Of a DNA stretch of 13,025 nucleotides, positions 6,513 to 12,892 are shown piece by piece (position 1 is the first letter of the stretch; each line of letters opens with the position of its first letter). The notes beneath the pieces are model-generated. The model had not been told where the DNA came from and searched no databases. It saw only the letters and a program-made list of their open reading frames with translations. The translations under genes and the position numbers were made by a program. This stretch comes from Bacteroidales bacterium UBA3742 (GTDB lineage: Bacteria > Bacteroidota > Bacteroidia > Bacteroidales > Paludibacteraceae): assembly GCA_002371785.1 (NCBI GenBank), contig DFGU01000009.1, positions 1 through 13,025 on the forward strand. The letters run 5' to 3'.

Positions 6513-6539
6513 TGAGATTATTGAGATTATTGAGACTAT
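6513..6539 (+). repeat. Three 9-bp units (TGAGATTAT)
   Basis: TGAGATTAT occurs twice and TGAGACTAT once, contiguous. Similar words in reverse orientation lie at 6573-6595. Confidence 0.9.
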
Positions 6540-6670
6540 TGGTAATAACTCGCAGAATATCATTTGTTTACAAAATCTCATCAAAGTCTCAAAGTTCCAA
6601 AACCACACCGTCTAAACAGCGACATATCGACATCCCTTTCTGCTAAAATATCGATTTTTTTGCCCCAAAA

Positions 6671-6702
6671 CTTGCATATATTCCAAAAAAGTAGTAATTT
6701 TG
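6671..6702 (+). promoter_or_regulatory. Bacteroidetes-type promoter of flavodoxin-cca unit
   Basis: CTTG (6671-6674), a 20-nt spacer and TAATTTTG (6695-6702) fit the Bacteroidetes consensus. The ATG of the flavodoxin gene is 26 bp downstream. Confidence 0.8.
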
Positions 6703-6727
6703 CAGCAATATTGGAATACAAACATTT

Positions 6728-7237
6728 ATGAAACGAATACTTTTTATAGTGCTGGCGGCGATGATGCTTCTGCCGGTAGGTGCGCAAAACGCACAGAAAA
6801 CCAAGAAAACGATGGTGGTTTATTTCTCGGCGACGGGAACAACCAAGGCCGCTGCCCAGCGCCTGGCCCGCGAGCATAAGGCTACGCTTTGGGAGATCGA
6901 ACCGGCTGAAAAATACACAGCTGCCGACCTGGATTGGCGCAACAAGAAGTCGCGTTCGTCCGTCGAGATGAACGACCCCGAGGCACGTCCTACGATCAAG
7001 CAATGTACCAACATCATGCCCTACGACACCATCTATGTGGGATTCCCCATCTGGTGGGGTATCTGTCCGCGTATCATCAACTCGTGGATCGATAACAACC
7101 TGCCGCAACTGGAGGGCAAAGTGCTCATCCCGTTCGCTACGAGCGGTAGTAGCGGTATAGAGGGTGCCGAGGCGTACCTGAAGAAGACCTATCCCACGCT
7201 GAAATGGAAGAAGGGCAAACTGATGAATAAGCAATAA
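6728..7237 (+). CDS. Exported flavodoxin-like protein
   Basis: Residues 1-19 form a signal peptide (MKRILFIVLAAMMLLPVGA, cleavage before QNAQ), so the flavoprotein should work in the periplasm. From residue 29 a flavodoxin fold follows: the strand MVVYFSATGTTK holds the FMN-phosphate loop (S34-A-T-G-T-T), and VGFPIWWGICPRIINSWID (104-122) carries the aromatic residues that usually flank the isoalloxazine ring. ATSGSSGIEGA (137-147) matches the third flavin loop. At 169 residues it is the normal size for Bacteroidales flavodoxins of the Flavodoxin_4 type, several of which are exported. The likely role is electron transfer or reduction of a small substrate; the partner is not visible. The cca gene starts 3 bp after the stop. 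Confidence 0.88.
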   Translation: MKRILFIVLAAMMLLPVGAQNAQKTKKTMVVYFSATGTTKAAAQRLAREHKATLWEIEPAEKYTAADLDWRNKKSRSSVEMNDPEARPTIKQCTNIMPYDTIYVGFPIWWGICPRIINSWIDNNLPQLEGKVLIPFATSGSSGIEGAEAYLKKTYPTLKWKKGKLMNKQ

Positions 7238-7240
7238 ATC

Positions 7241-8818
7241 ATGCGTATCACAAGCGAGAAAATACAAGACCCGATTCTCCGGATGATAGGCGAGGAAGCC
7301 GACCGTCTGGGGCTGGAGTGCTACGTCATAGGCGGCTGGGTGCGCGACCTGATCCTCCACCGACCGAGTACGGATATCGATGTAGTTGTAGCGAGGAGTG
7401 AAGGAGTGAAGGAGTTGAGGAGTAAAGAAGTAGAGGAGTTGAGGAGTGAGGGAGGACGTTCTGGTATAGGCATTCTGCTGGCCGAGGCGGTAACGAAACG
7501 CATGGGCAAGGGCGCACACCTGTCGGTATTCAAGACTTACGGAACAGCACAAGTCAAGAAGAAAGACCTGGAGCTGGAGTTTGTCGGTGCACGCCGGGAG
7601 AGTTATACCCGCGACAGCCGCAACCCCATCGTGGAGGACGGCACGCTGCAGGAGGACCAGAATCGACGCGACTTCACCATCAACGCGATGGCCATATGTC
7701 TGAATAATGGCGAAGGGCGAAAGGTGGTAGGCGACAAGGAATACGGCGAACTCGTAGATCCCTTTGACGGCATGGGCGATCTGGAGCGTTGCATCATCCG
7801 TACGCCCCTGGATCCGGACATCACTTACTCGGACGACCCGCTGCGCATGATGCGGGCCATCCGCTTTGCTACGCAACTGGGTTTCAACCTGGATGGCGAG
7901 ACCTTTGATGCCATCGTGCGAAACAAAGAACGCATCAAGATCATCACCAAGGAACGCATCAACGAGGAGCTGCATAAGATCATGCTGAGCCGTCGTCCCT
8001 CCGAGGGCTGGCTATTGCTCGACAAGACGGGCCTGCTGCCCCTCATCTTTCCCGAACTGGCGGCATTGAAAGGTGTGGAGGTAAAGTCCGGTCGGGGACA
8101 TAAGGACGTATTCCTGCATACGCTACAGGTGGTGGATAATGTCGCGTTGCGACAGTCTAACAGCGAAGCGGTCCAACAACGAAGTGGTCTAACAGCGAAG
8201 CGGTCTAACAGTCCGCAGGACGATCTTTTATGGCTGCGTTGGGCGGCGCTCTTGCACGATATCGGCAAGCCGCGCTCCAAGGCCTGGGACCCGCAGGCGG
8301 GATGGACGTTCCGAAACCACAACTATATAGGCAGCAAGATGATCCCTAAGATTTTCCGCACGATGAAGTTGCCGCTCAACGAGAAGATGCAGTACGTCCA
8401 GAAGATGGTGGACCTGCATATGCGACCAATCCACTTGATAGAGGACACCGTGACCGATTCGGCCGTGCGTCGTCTGCTCTTTGAGGCCGGCGATGATATC
8501 GAGGACCTGATGCTGCTCTGCGATGCGGATATCACGAGCCGCAACGAAGAGAAAGTGGCGCGATTCCATCGGAATTATCAGCTCGTCAGGGAGAAAATGG
8601 TGGAACTCGAGGAGCGCGACCGCATCCGCAACTTCCAGCCGCCTGTGAAGGGCGAGGAGATCATGCAACTGTTGGGCTTGGAGCCCTGCTCTACCGTAGG
8701 CGAACTCAAAGCGGCCATAAAGGACGCTATATTGGACGGTGTGATCCCCAATGAGTACGAGCCCGCCAAGGCCTATTTGATGCAACTGGCGGCAGAAAAA
8801 GGGCTCGTAAAGGCCTAA
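7241..8818 (+). CDS. cca: CCA tRNA nucleotidyltransferase with HD domain
   Basis: The enzyme adds or repairs the 3'-CCA of tRNAs in the cytosol. The nucleotidyltransferase core has VIGGWVRD (29-36), STDIDVVV (43-50, with the two metal-binding Asp), EFVGARRESY, and RRDFTINAMA (142-151). RNA-binding signatures follow: DPLRMMRAIRFATQLGF (199-215), then an HD domain with LLHDIGKP (337-344). The 525 residues exceed the roughly 470-500 usual in Bacteroidales. The excess lies in three low-complexity inserts that I place by memory of Bacteroides homologs: about residues 51-73 and 303-326, both coded by 8-bp-grid tandem arrays, and a smaller one at 156-168. All are in frame and fall between conserved blocks, so activity is probably kept. 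It is co-transcribed with the flavodoxin gene. Confidence 0.95.
   Translation: MRITSEKIQDPILRMIGEEADRLGLECYVIGGWVRDLILHRPSTDIDVVVARSEGVKELRSKEVEELRSEGGRSGIGILLAEAVTKRMGKGAHLSVFKTYGTAQVKKKDLELEFVGARRESYTRDSRNPIVEDGTLQEDQNRRDFTINAMAICLNNGEGRKVVGDKEYGELVDPFDGMGDLERCIIRTPLDPDITYSDDPLRMMRAIRFATQLGFNLDGETFDAIVRNKERIKIITKERINEELHKIMLSRRPSEGWLLLDKTGLLPLIFPELAALKGVEVKSGRGHKDVFLHTLQVVDNVALRQSNSEAVQQRSGLTAKRSNSPQDDLLWLRWAALLHDIGKPRSKAWDPQAGWTFRNHNYIGSKMIPKIFRTMKLPLNEKMQYVQKMVDLHMRPIHLIEDTVTDSAVRRLLFEAGDDIEDLMLLCDADITSRNEEKVARFHRNYQLVREKMVELEERDRIRNFQPPVKGEEIMQLLGLEPCSTVGELKAAIKDAILDGVIPNEYEPAKAYLMQLAAEKGLVKA
7393..7448 (+). repeat. Seven 8-bp units inside cca
   Basis: Seven contiguous units fit RAGGAGTN, with one unit AAGAAGTA deviating. 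An eighth, decayed unit follows. Three units equal eight codons, so the protein shows the 8-residue repeat SEGVKELR, SKEVEELR, SEGG at residues 53-72, directly behind the catalytic DIDVVV strand. Confidence 0.93.
8155..8218 (+). repeat. Four 16-bp units inside cca
   Basis: Units one and three are identical (GTCTAACAGCGAAGCG), unit two differs at four bases, and unit four shares only its first half (GTCTAACA). Each 16-bp unit divides into two 8-bp words, so the 8-bp grid of the other arrays is kept. It encodes roughly residues 305-326, just before the HD domain. Confidence 0.93.
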
Positions 8819-8851
8819 AAAGCAGAAATTCCTAAAAAAACGTAAAAATAA

Positions 8852-8883
8852 TTTGCACAGGTCAAAAATTTTTTGTACCTTTG
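8852..8883 (+). promoter_or_regulatory. Bacteroidetes-type promoter of gyrB
   Basis: TTTG (8852-8855), a 20-nt spacer and TACCTTTG (8876-8883) match the consensus. Transcription should begin a few bases after 8883, giving a leader of roughly 75-80 nt before ATG 8967. Confidence 0.85.
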
Positions 8884-8892
8884 CAGCCGATA

Positions 8893-8931
8893 ATGTGCGT
8901 ACACGCGCGCATTGTGCGTCAGCGCACGCAT
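8893..8931. repeat. Alternating purine-pyrimidine tract and tandem 19-bp unit in gyrB leader
   Basis: Positions 8893-8912 alternate strictly purine/pyrimidine for 20 bases, with many CG and CA/TG steps, which favours Z-DNA under negative supercoiling. The same region is a direct tandem of two 19-bp units (8894-8912 and 8913-8931) that share TGTGCGT at the start and CGC-x-CGCAT-like ends. The second unit holds a GTGCG-TCAG-CGCAC hairpin. It begins about where transcription should start. Confidence 0.75.
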
Positions 8932-8966
8932 AAATATTAGGAATACATAACAGACAAACACATAAA

Positions 8967-10979
8967 ATGGAAGAACAAAAAGAAAAGTATGATGGCTCAA
9001 GTATTCAAGTGCTTGAGGGATTAGAGGCGGTGCGTAAGCGTCCGGCGATGTACATCGGCGACATCTCGGAGAAGGGTTTGCACCACTTGGTTTATGAGGT
9101 GGTGGACAACTCGATCGACGAGGCCTTGGCAGGTTTCTGCTCGGAGATAGCTGTTCACATCAATGAGGATAATTCGATCACGGTGCAGGATAACGGTCGT
9201 GGTATCCCGGTGGATATGCATCCGAAGGAGCATAAGTCGGCCCTGGAGGTCGTGATGACGGTGCTGCATGCCGGCGGTAAGTTTAATAAGGACTCCTACA
9301 AAGTGTCTGGCGGTCTGCACGGTGTGGGTGTGAGCTGTGTGAACGCCCTCTCCACCAAGATGCACGTCGAGGTATATCGCGACGGCAAGATTCATACCCA
9401 GGACTATGAGAAGGGTAAACCGCTGGCACCGGTGCACGTGATCACCGAGGACGAAGCTATTGGCAACTGGGAGCAGCGTAAGACCGGTACGTTCGTGCAG
9501 TTCTGGCCGGACGACACCATCTTCACCGTGACTACCTACAAGTGGGAGATCCTGGCAAACCGTATGCGCGAGTTGGCCTTCCTGAATGCCGGTATTAAGA
9601 TCGTGCTCAAGGACAAGCGCGTGATGGAGGAGCATACGCTGGAGAATGGCGTGAAGGTGACCGAATGCAAGCGTGAGGAGTTCTACTCGGAGAAGGGCTT
9701 GCAGGAGTTCGTTCGCTACATCGACAGCAACCGTACGCCGCTGATCTCAGAGGTGATCCACCTGAGTACGGATAAGTTCGGTACGCCGGTAGAGGTAGCC
9801 ATCATGTACAATACTGACTTCAACGAGAATGTACACTCGTACGTCAATAATATCAACACCATCGAGGGTGGTACCCACGTAGCCGGTTTCCGTGCTGCTC
9901 TGACCCGCGTGATGAAGAAATACGCAGAGGATAGCAAGATGCTGGAGAAGGCCAAGCTGAAAGACAAAGAGGGTAACTCCAATATCGACCCGAACGACTT
10001 CCGTGAGGGACTGACGGCGGTCATCTCTGTCAAGGTGGCTGAGCCGCAGTTTGAGGGTCAGACCAAGACCAAGCTGGGTAACTCGGAGGTGCAGGGTATA
10101 GTATCGAGTGCCGTAGCCGAGGCGCTGCAGAACTACCTGGAGGAGCATCCGGACGATGCCAAGAAGATCGTGGAGAAAGTGATCCTGGCTGCTCAGGCTC
10201 GTATCGCGGCTCGTAACGCTCGTCAGAGCGTGCTGCGCAAGAGTCCGCTGACGGGTGGCGGTCTGCCGGGTAAACTGGCCGACTGTGCGTCGAAGGATCC
10301 GGCAGAGTGTGAGCTCTTCCTCGTTGAGGGAGACTCGGCAGGCGGTACGGCTAAGACCGGTCGTGACCGCGTGCACCAGGCTATCCTGCCGCTGCGCGGT
10401 AAGATCCTGAACGTAGAGAAAGCGATGGACCACAAGGTGTTTGAGTCGGAAGAGGTGCGTAATATCTTCACCGCCCTGGGTATCACGTTCGGTACCGAGG
10501 AGGACCCGAAGGCGCTTAACCTCAGCAAGATTCGTTACCACAAAGTGATCATCATGGCCGATGCCGATGTGGACGGTGCGCATATCGCTACCCTGATTAT
10601 GACTCTGTTCTTCCGTCATATGAAGGAGGTGATTGAGCAAGGCCACTTGTACATCGCTATGGCACCGCTCTATATGTGCTCCAAGGGTAACTACCGTGAG
10701 TACTGCTGGAACGACCAGCAGCGTCATGACTTCATTCAGAAATATGCCGGTGGCGATGAGCGTCAGGTGAAGACCCAGCGCTATAAAGGTCTGGGTGAGA
10801 TGTCGGACGAGCAATTGTGGGAGACCACTATGGACCCGGCTCGCCGTCTTCTGAAGAAAGTGACCATCGAGAATGCGGCCGAGGCAGATATGACCATCGC
10901 GATGCTGATGGGTGATGATGTCGCTCCGCGTCGCGAGTTTATCGAGCAGAACGCTACCTACGCTAAGATCGACGCATAA
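8967..10979 (+). CDS. gyrB: DNA gyrase subunit B
   Basis: This is the ATPase and strand-passage subunit of gyrase, which with GyrA introduces negative supercoils. All GHKL and TOPRIM signatures are present: catalytic Glu44 and Asn48 in YEVVDNSIDEALAG, DNGRGIP (75-81), the GGLHGVGV lid (115-122), the QTK loop (365-367), EGDSAGG (454-460), DADVDGAHI (532-540) and KGLGEM (607-612). The 670 residues match the short Bacteroidota GyrB without the large insert of enterobacteria. The ending QNATYAKIDA is typical for this group. Nearly every residue expected is present, and I chose GyrB over ParE from overall similarity. It has its own promoter. The LOG-family gene follows 47 bp later without a visible terminator, so readthrough is likely. 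Confidence 0.97.
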   Translation: MEEQKEKYDGSSIQVLEGLEAVRKRPAMYIGDISEKGLHHLVYEVVDNSIDEALAGFCSEIAVHINEDNSITVQDNGRGIPVDMHPKEHKSALEVVMTVLHAGGKFNKDSYKVSGGLHGVGVSCVNALSTKMHVEVYRDGKIHTQDYEKGKPLAPVHVITEDEAIGNWEQRKTGTFVQFWPDDTIFTVTTYKWEILANRMRELAFLNAGIKIVLKDKRVMEEHTLENGVKVTECKREEFYSEKGLQEFVRYIDSNRTPLISEVIHLSTDKFGTPVEVAIMYNTDFNENVHSYVNNINTIEGGTHVAGFRAALTRVMKKYAEDSKMLEKAKLKDKEGNSNIDPNDFREGLTAVISVKVAEPQFEGQTKTKLGNSEVQGIVSSAVAEALQNYLEEHPDDAKKIVEKVILAAQARIAARNARQSVLRKSPLTGGGLPGKLADCASKDPAECELFLVEGDSAGGTAKTGRDRVHQAILPLRGKILNVEKAMDHKVFESEEVRNIFTALGITFGTEEDPKALNLSKIRYHKVIIMADADVDGAHIATLIMTLFFRHMKEVIEQGHLYIAMAPLYMCSKGNYREYCWNDQQRHDFIQKYAGGDERQVKTQRYKGLGEMSDEQLWETTMDPARRLLKKVTIENAAEADMTIAMLMGDDVAPRREFIEQNATYAKIDA

Positions 10980-10992
10980 GTCAATCTTAGCA

Positions 10993-11032
10993 ATTTGAAG
11001 ATTTGAAAATTCAAAAATTTGAAGATTTGAAA
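10993..11032 (+). repeat. Five 8-bp units across the LOG gene start
   Basis: Units ATTTGAAG, ATTTGAAA, ATTCAAAA, ATTTGAAG and ATTTGAAA follow without gaps. Units two and five (24 bp apart, same frame) each hold a TTG that can start the next gene. Confidence 0.93.
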
Positions 11033-11557
11033 GTTGCAGTTTATTGTAGTGCAAAGGACGTAATCCCGGCCGAGTATCTGGCGCTGGGAGATGCGTTGGG
11101 CCGATGGCTGGGCGAGCACGGTCATACGCTGGTGTATGGTGGTGCTACGGGCGGACTGATGACCCGCGTGAGTGATGCCGCCAAGGCGGCGGGAGCGCAC
11201 GTCATAGGCGTCATACCGCCCCGCATCAAGGCAGCCGGTCGGCTGGCCAAGAACTGCGACGAACTGATCGAGGTGGCCAATATGGCAGAGCGTAAGCAAC
11301 GGATGCGCGAACAGGCCGATTGCTTCATCTGCCTGCCGGGCAGCTACGGTACGCTGGACGAGATGATGGATGTCCTGGCCAGCGGTACGGTGGGAGAGCA
11401 TCGCAAGCCGCTTTATGTGCTCAATTACCGGGGCTTCTACGACGACCTGAAGCACCTGGCGGAGCATATGCGCGGGCTACGATTCCTGCCGAAAGAAGAA
11501 AGTTACAAACCAATCTATGTAGATAGTTTGGAAGAAATATATCAATTGATCCATTAA
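11027..11557 (+). CDS. LOG-family nucleoside 5'-monophosphate phosphoribohydrolase
   Basis: The product has the Rossmann-like lysine-decarboxylase-fold of LOG proteins, which cleave the N-glycosidic bond of nucleoside 5'-monophosphates (cytokinin ribosides in plants, purine nucleotides in bacteria). Motifs seen are KVAVYCSA (2-9), GGATGGLM (38-45), M-x-x-R-K (86-90) and PGSYGTLDE (104-112), the usual PGGxGTxxE with Ser in place of the second Gly. No ATG exists: the only in-frame starts are TTG 11003 and TTG 11027, both inside an 8-bp tandem array. TTG 11027 gives 176 residues and the usual short M-K-V N-terminus, so I prefer it; TTG 11003 would add eight residues. It lies downstream of gyrB and 12 bp before the next gene. 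Confidence 0.9.
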   Translation: MKVAVYCSAKDVIPAEYLALGDALGRWLGEHGHTLVYGGATGGLMTRVSDAAKAAGAHVIGVIPPRIKAAGRLAKNCDELIEVANMAERKQRMREQADCFICLPGSYGTLDEMMDVLASGTVGEHRKPLYVLNYRGFYDDLKHLAEHMRGLRFLPKEESYKPIYVDSLEEIYQLIH

Positions 11558-11569
11558 TACCTTTTTAGT

Positions 11570-12892
11570 ATGAATCTTTTCTTATCAAGATTATTTGGTC
11601 GTCTCCAATCTACGGACAAGATGGAGAACCTCATGATTGCTCAAGAGGAGCGTATCGCACGTTATCGTCAGATTGAGCAGTCGGCTGAAATGAAAGAGTA
11701 CCTCGAACTCAAGAAAGTAGTAGAGAGTAAGGAATTTCAGCAGAAGAAGTACAACTGGGTACATACCAAGTACAAGAGTACTTCTACGTACGAGACTATC
11801 AGTCAGTATAAAAAGATGTTGCACAATAAGGAGCTGCAGCTGTATTTGGAACTGGAGAACAGTCAGCGCCTGAAGGACTATATGGAGTTCCGTCAGAGTC
11901 CTAACTACGTGAAGTTGCAGAGCAAGAAAGAGGTTCGTAACTCGCTGGAGCTGAAGCAGTGGGCCGAGTTTGAGAAGTCGGCTGACTTCAAGGCTTATAT
12001 CCGTTATCGCAGTTCGAAGGACCCGGAGCGCTTCAGGGCGCTGGTGGCTGAGGTTTCGACGCCGGAGTACAAGGAGCAGCATGCTTTCTGGAGCAACCCC
12101 AAGCGCTGGAAGACCACGGACGAGTACCAGCAAGAGGTGCGCTACAAGCAGTTGGCAGCTATGAACGATATCCAGTACTTCTTCAAGGAAGATCGTAAGA
12201 AGATCGAGGAGTTGGAGAGCTGGAAGGAGACCTTCAAGGACGAGTTTGAGTGGTTCCGTATGTCGGAGTCGGCATGGAAGCCCGGTTTCGCATACGACAA
12301 TCCGAAGCTGAAGACCCAGCACTCGTTCTCTAACGAGCAGCAGGCTAACAACGGCGGTAAGAACGTAGGTACAATGGATGCCAAGCTCTGTTTGTTCACC
12401 AAGAACGAGCATGTGACCGCACCGGCTTGGGACCCGAAGAAAGGATTCATCAACAAGGACTTCGAATATACGAGCGATATTATCCAGACGGCCGATGCCT
12501 TCCGTCAGAAAGAGGGTATGTTCATGGTGAAACTGCGTACGGAGGGTGACATCCACCATGCCGTATGGTTGGGTTCGGGCAAGAAGCTGCCGATGATCAG
12601 CCTCTTCCACTACAACGGCAAGCGTATCACCATGGGCAACTACAAGGAGAAAGGCTTTGACGGTACGACCCTGAGCGGTATCTCGCCCACGAAGTACTAT
12701 ATCTACACGCTTCGTTGGACCGAGCGCGAGCTGATCTGGTTTGTGAACAACCTGGAGGTTTATCGCACCAGCTACAACCTGCCTAAGGAGCCGCTCTTCC
12801 TGGCTCTCTCGTCGTTCATCGACGAGCAGCAGAAAGCCATGGAGGGTACGCTGAACGTAGCTTGGATACGCGTATATAAGCACGTCAAATGA
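11570..12892 (+). CDS. GH16-like protein with helical repeats, catalytic acids missing
   Basis: Residues 1-225 are charged and helical, in repeats carrying Y-x-EL or Y-x-EF and S-x-x-F/L (for example KEYLELKK, LYLELENS, DYMEFRQS, AEFEKSADF), with no signal peptide. Residues about 228-438 look like a concanavalin-like GH16/laminarinase module, with GMFMVKLR (316-323), HAVWL (330-334), LRWTERELIWFVNNLEVYR (381-399) and the closing strand WIRVYK (432-437). The catalytic motif E-x-D-x-x-E of GH16 appears to be replaced by MISLFH (342-347), so the enzyme is probably inactive and may be a binding protein. The lack of a secretion signal is odd for a sugar-binding module. It overlaps kdsA by ATGA, so it may act in envelope biosynthesis, but that is inference. 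Confidence 0.78.
   Translation: MNLFLSRLFGRLQSTDKMENLMIAQEERIARYRQIEQSAEMKEYLELKKVVESKEFQQKKYNWVHTKYKSTSTYETISQYKKMLHNKELQLYLELENSQRLKDYMEFRQSPNYVKLQSKKEVRNSLELKQWAEFEKSADFKAYIRYRSSKDPERFRALVAEVSTPEYKEQHAFWSNPKRWKTTDEYQQEVRYKQLAAMNDIQYFFKEDRKKIEELESWKETFKDEFEWFRMSESAWKPGFAYDNPKLKTQHSFSNEQQANNGGKNVGTMDAKLCLFTKNEHVTAPAWDPKKGFINKDFEYTSDIIQTADAFRQKEGMFMVKLRTEGDIHHAVWLGSGKKLPMISLFHYNGKRITMGNYKEKGFDGTTLSGISPTKYYIYTLRWTERELIWFVNNLEVYRTSYNLPKEPLFLALSSFIDEQQKAMEGTLNVAWIRVYKHVK

Larger units (their letters stand above)
6173..6670. other. Gene-free stretch built of short tandem arrays
   Basis: About 500 bp with no frame that looks like a protein and no RNA gene that I can recognise. Much of it consists of different short words repeated two to four times one after another: a weak 10-bp pair at 6208-6227, then arrays at 6337-6369, 6402-6429, 6439-6462, 6475-6498 and 6513-6539. 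Words of the same vocabulary recur on the opposite strand at about 6571-6634. A 7-bp hairpin sits at 6290-6309. No factor-independent terminator is evident behind the upstream gene. Confidence 0.7.

Noticed and set aside
6402..6539. Possible CRISPR array in the repeat-rich spacer
   Set aside because: Units are 7-11 bp and contiguous, with no spacers, no 25-40-bp repeats and no cas genes.
6581..7975. Long minus-strand open frame of 464 codons opposite the flavodoxin and cca genes
   Set aside because: It runs antisense to two genes with clear motifs, crosses intergenic repeats and reads as low-quality, His/Leu/Arg-rich text without any domain.
9747..11054. Minus-strand open frame of 435 codons opposite gyrB
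   Set aside because: It is the shadow of the gyrB codon bias; gyrB is certain and the antisense product shows no recognisable domain.
11591..12883. Minus-strand open frame of 430 codons opposite the GH16-like gene
   Set aside because: It mirrors the whole sense gene and is Leu/Val-rich throughout, the normal result of codon bias in the sense strand. No promoter or start context.
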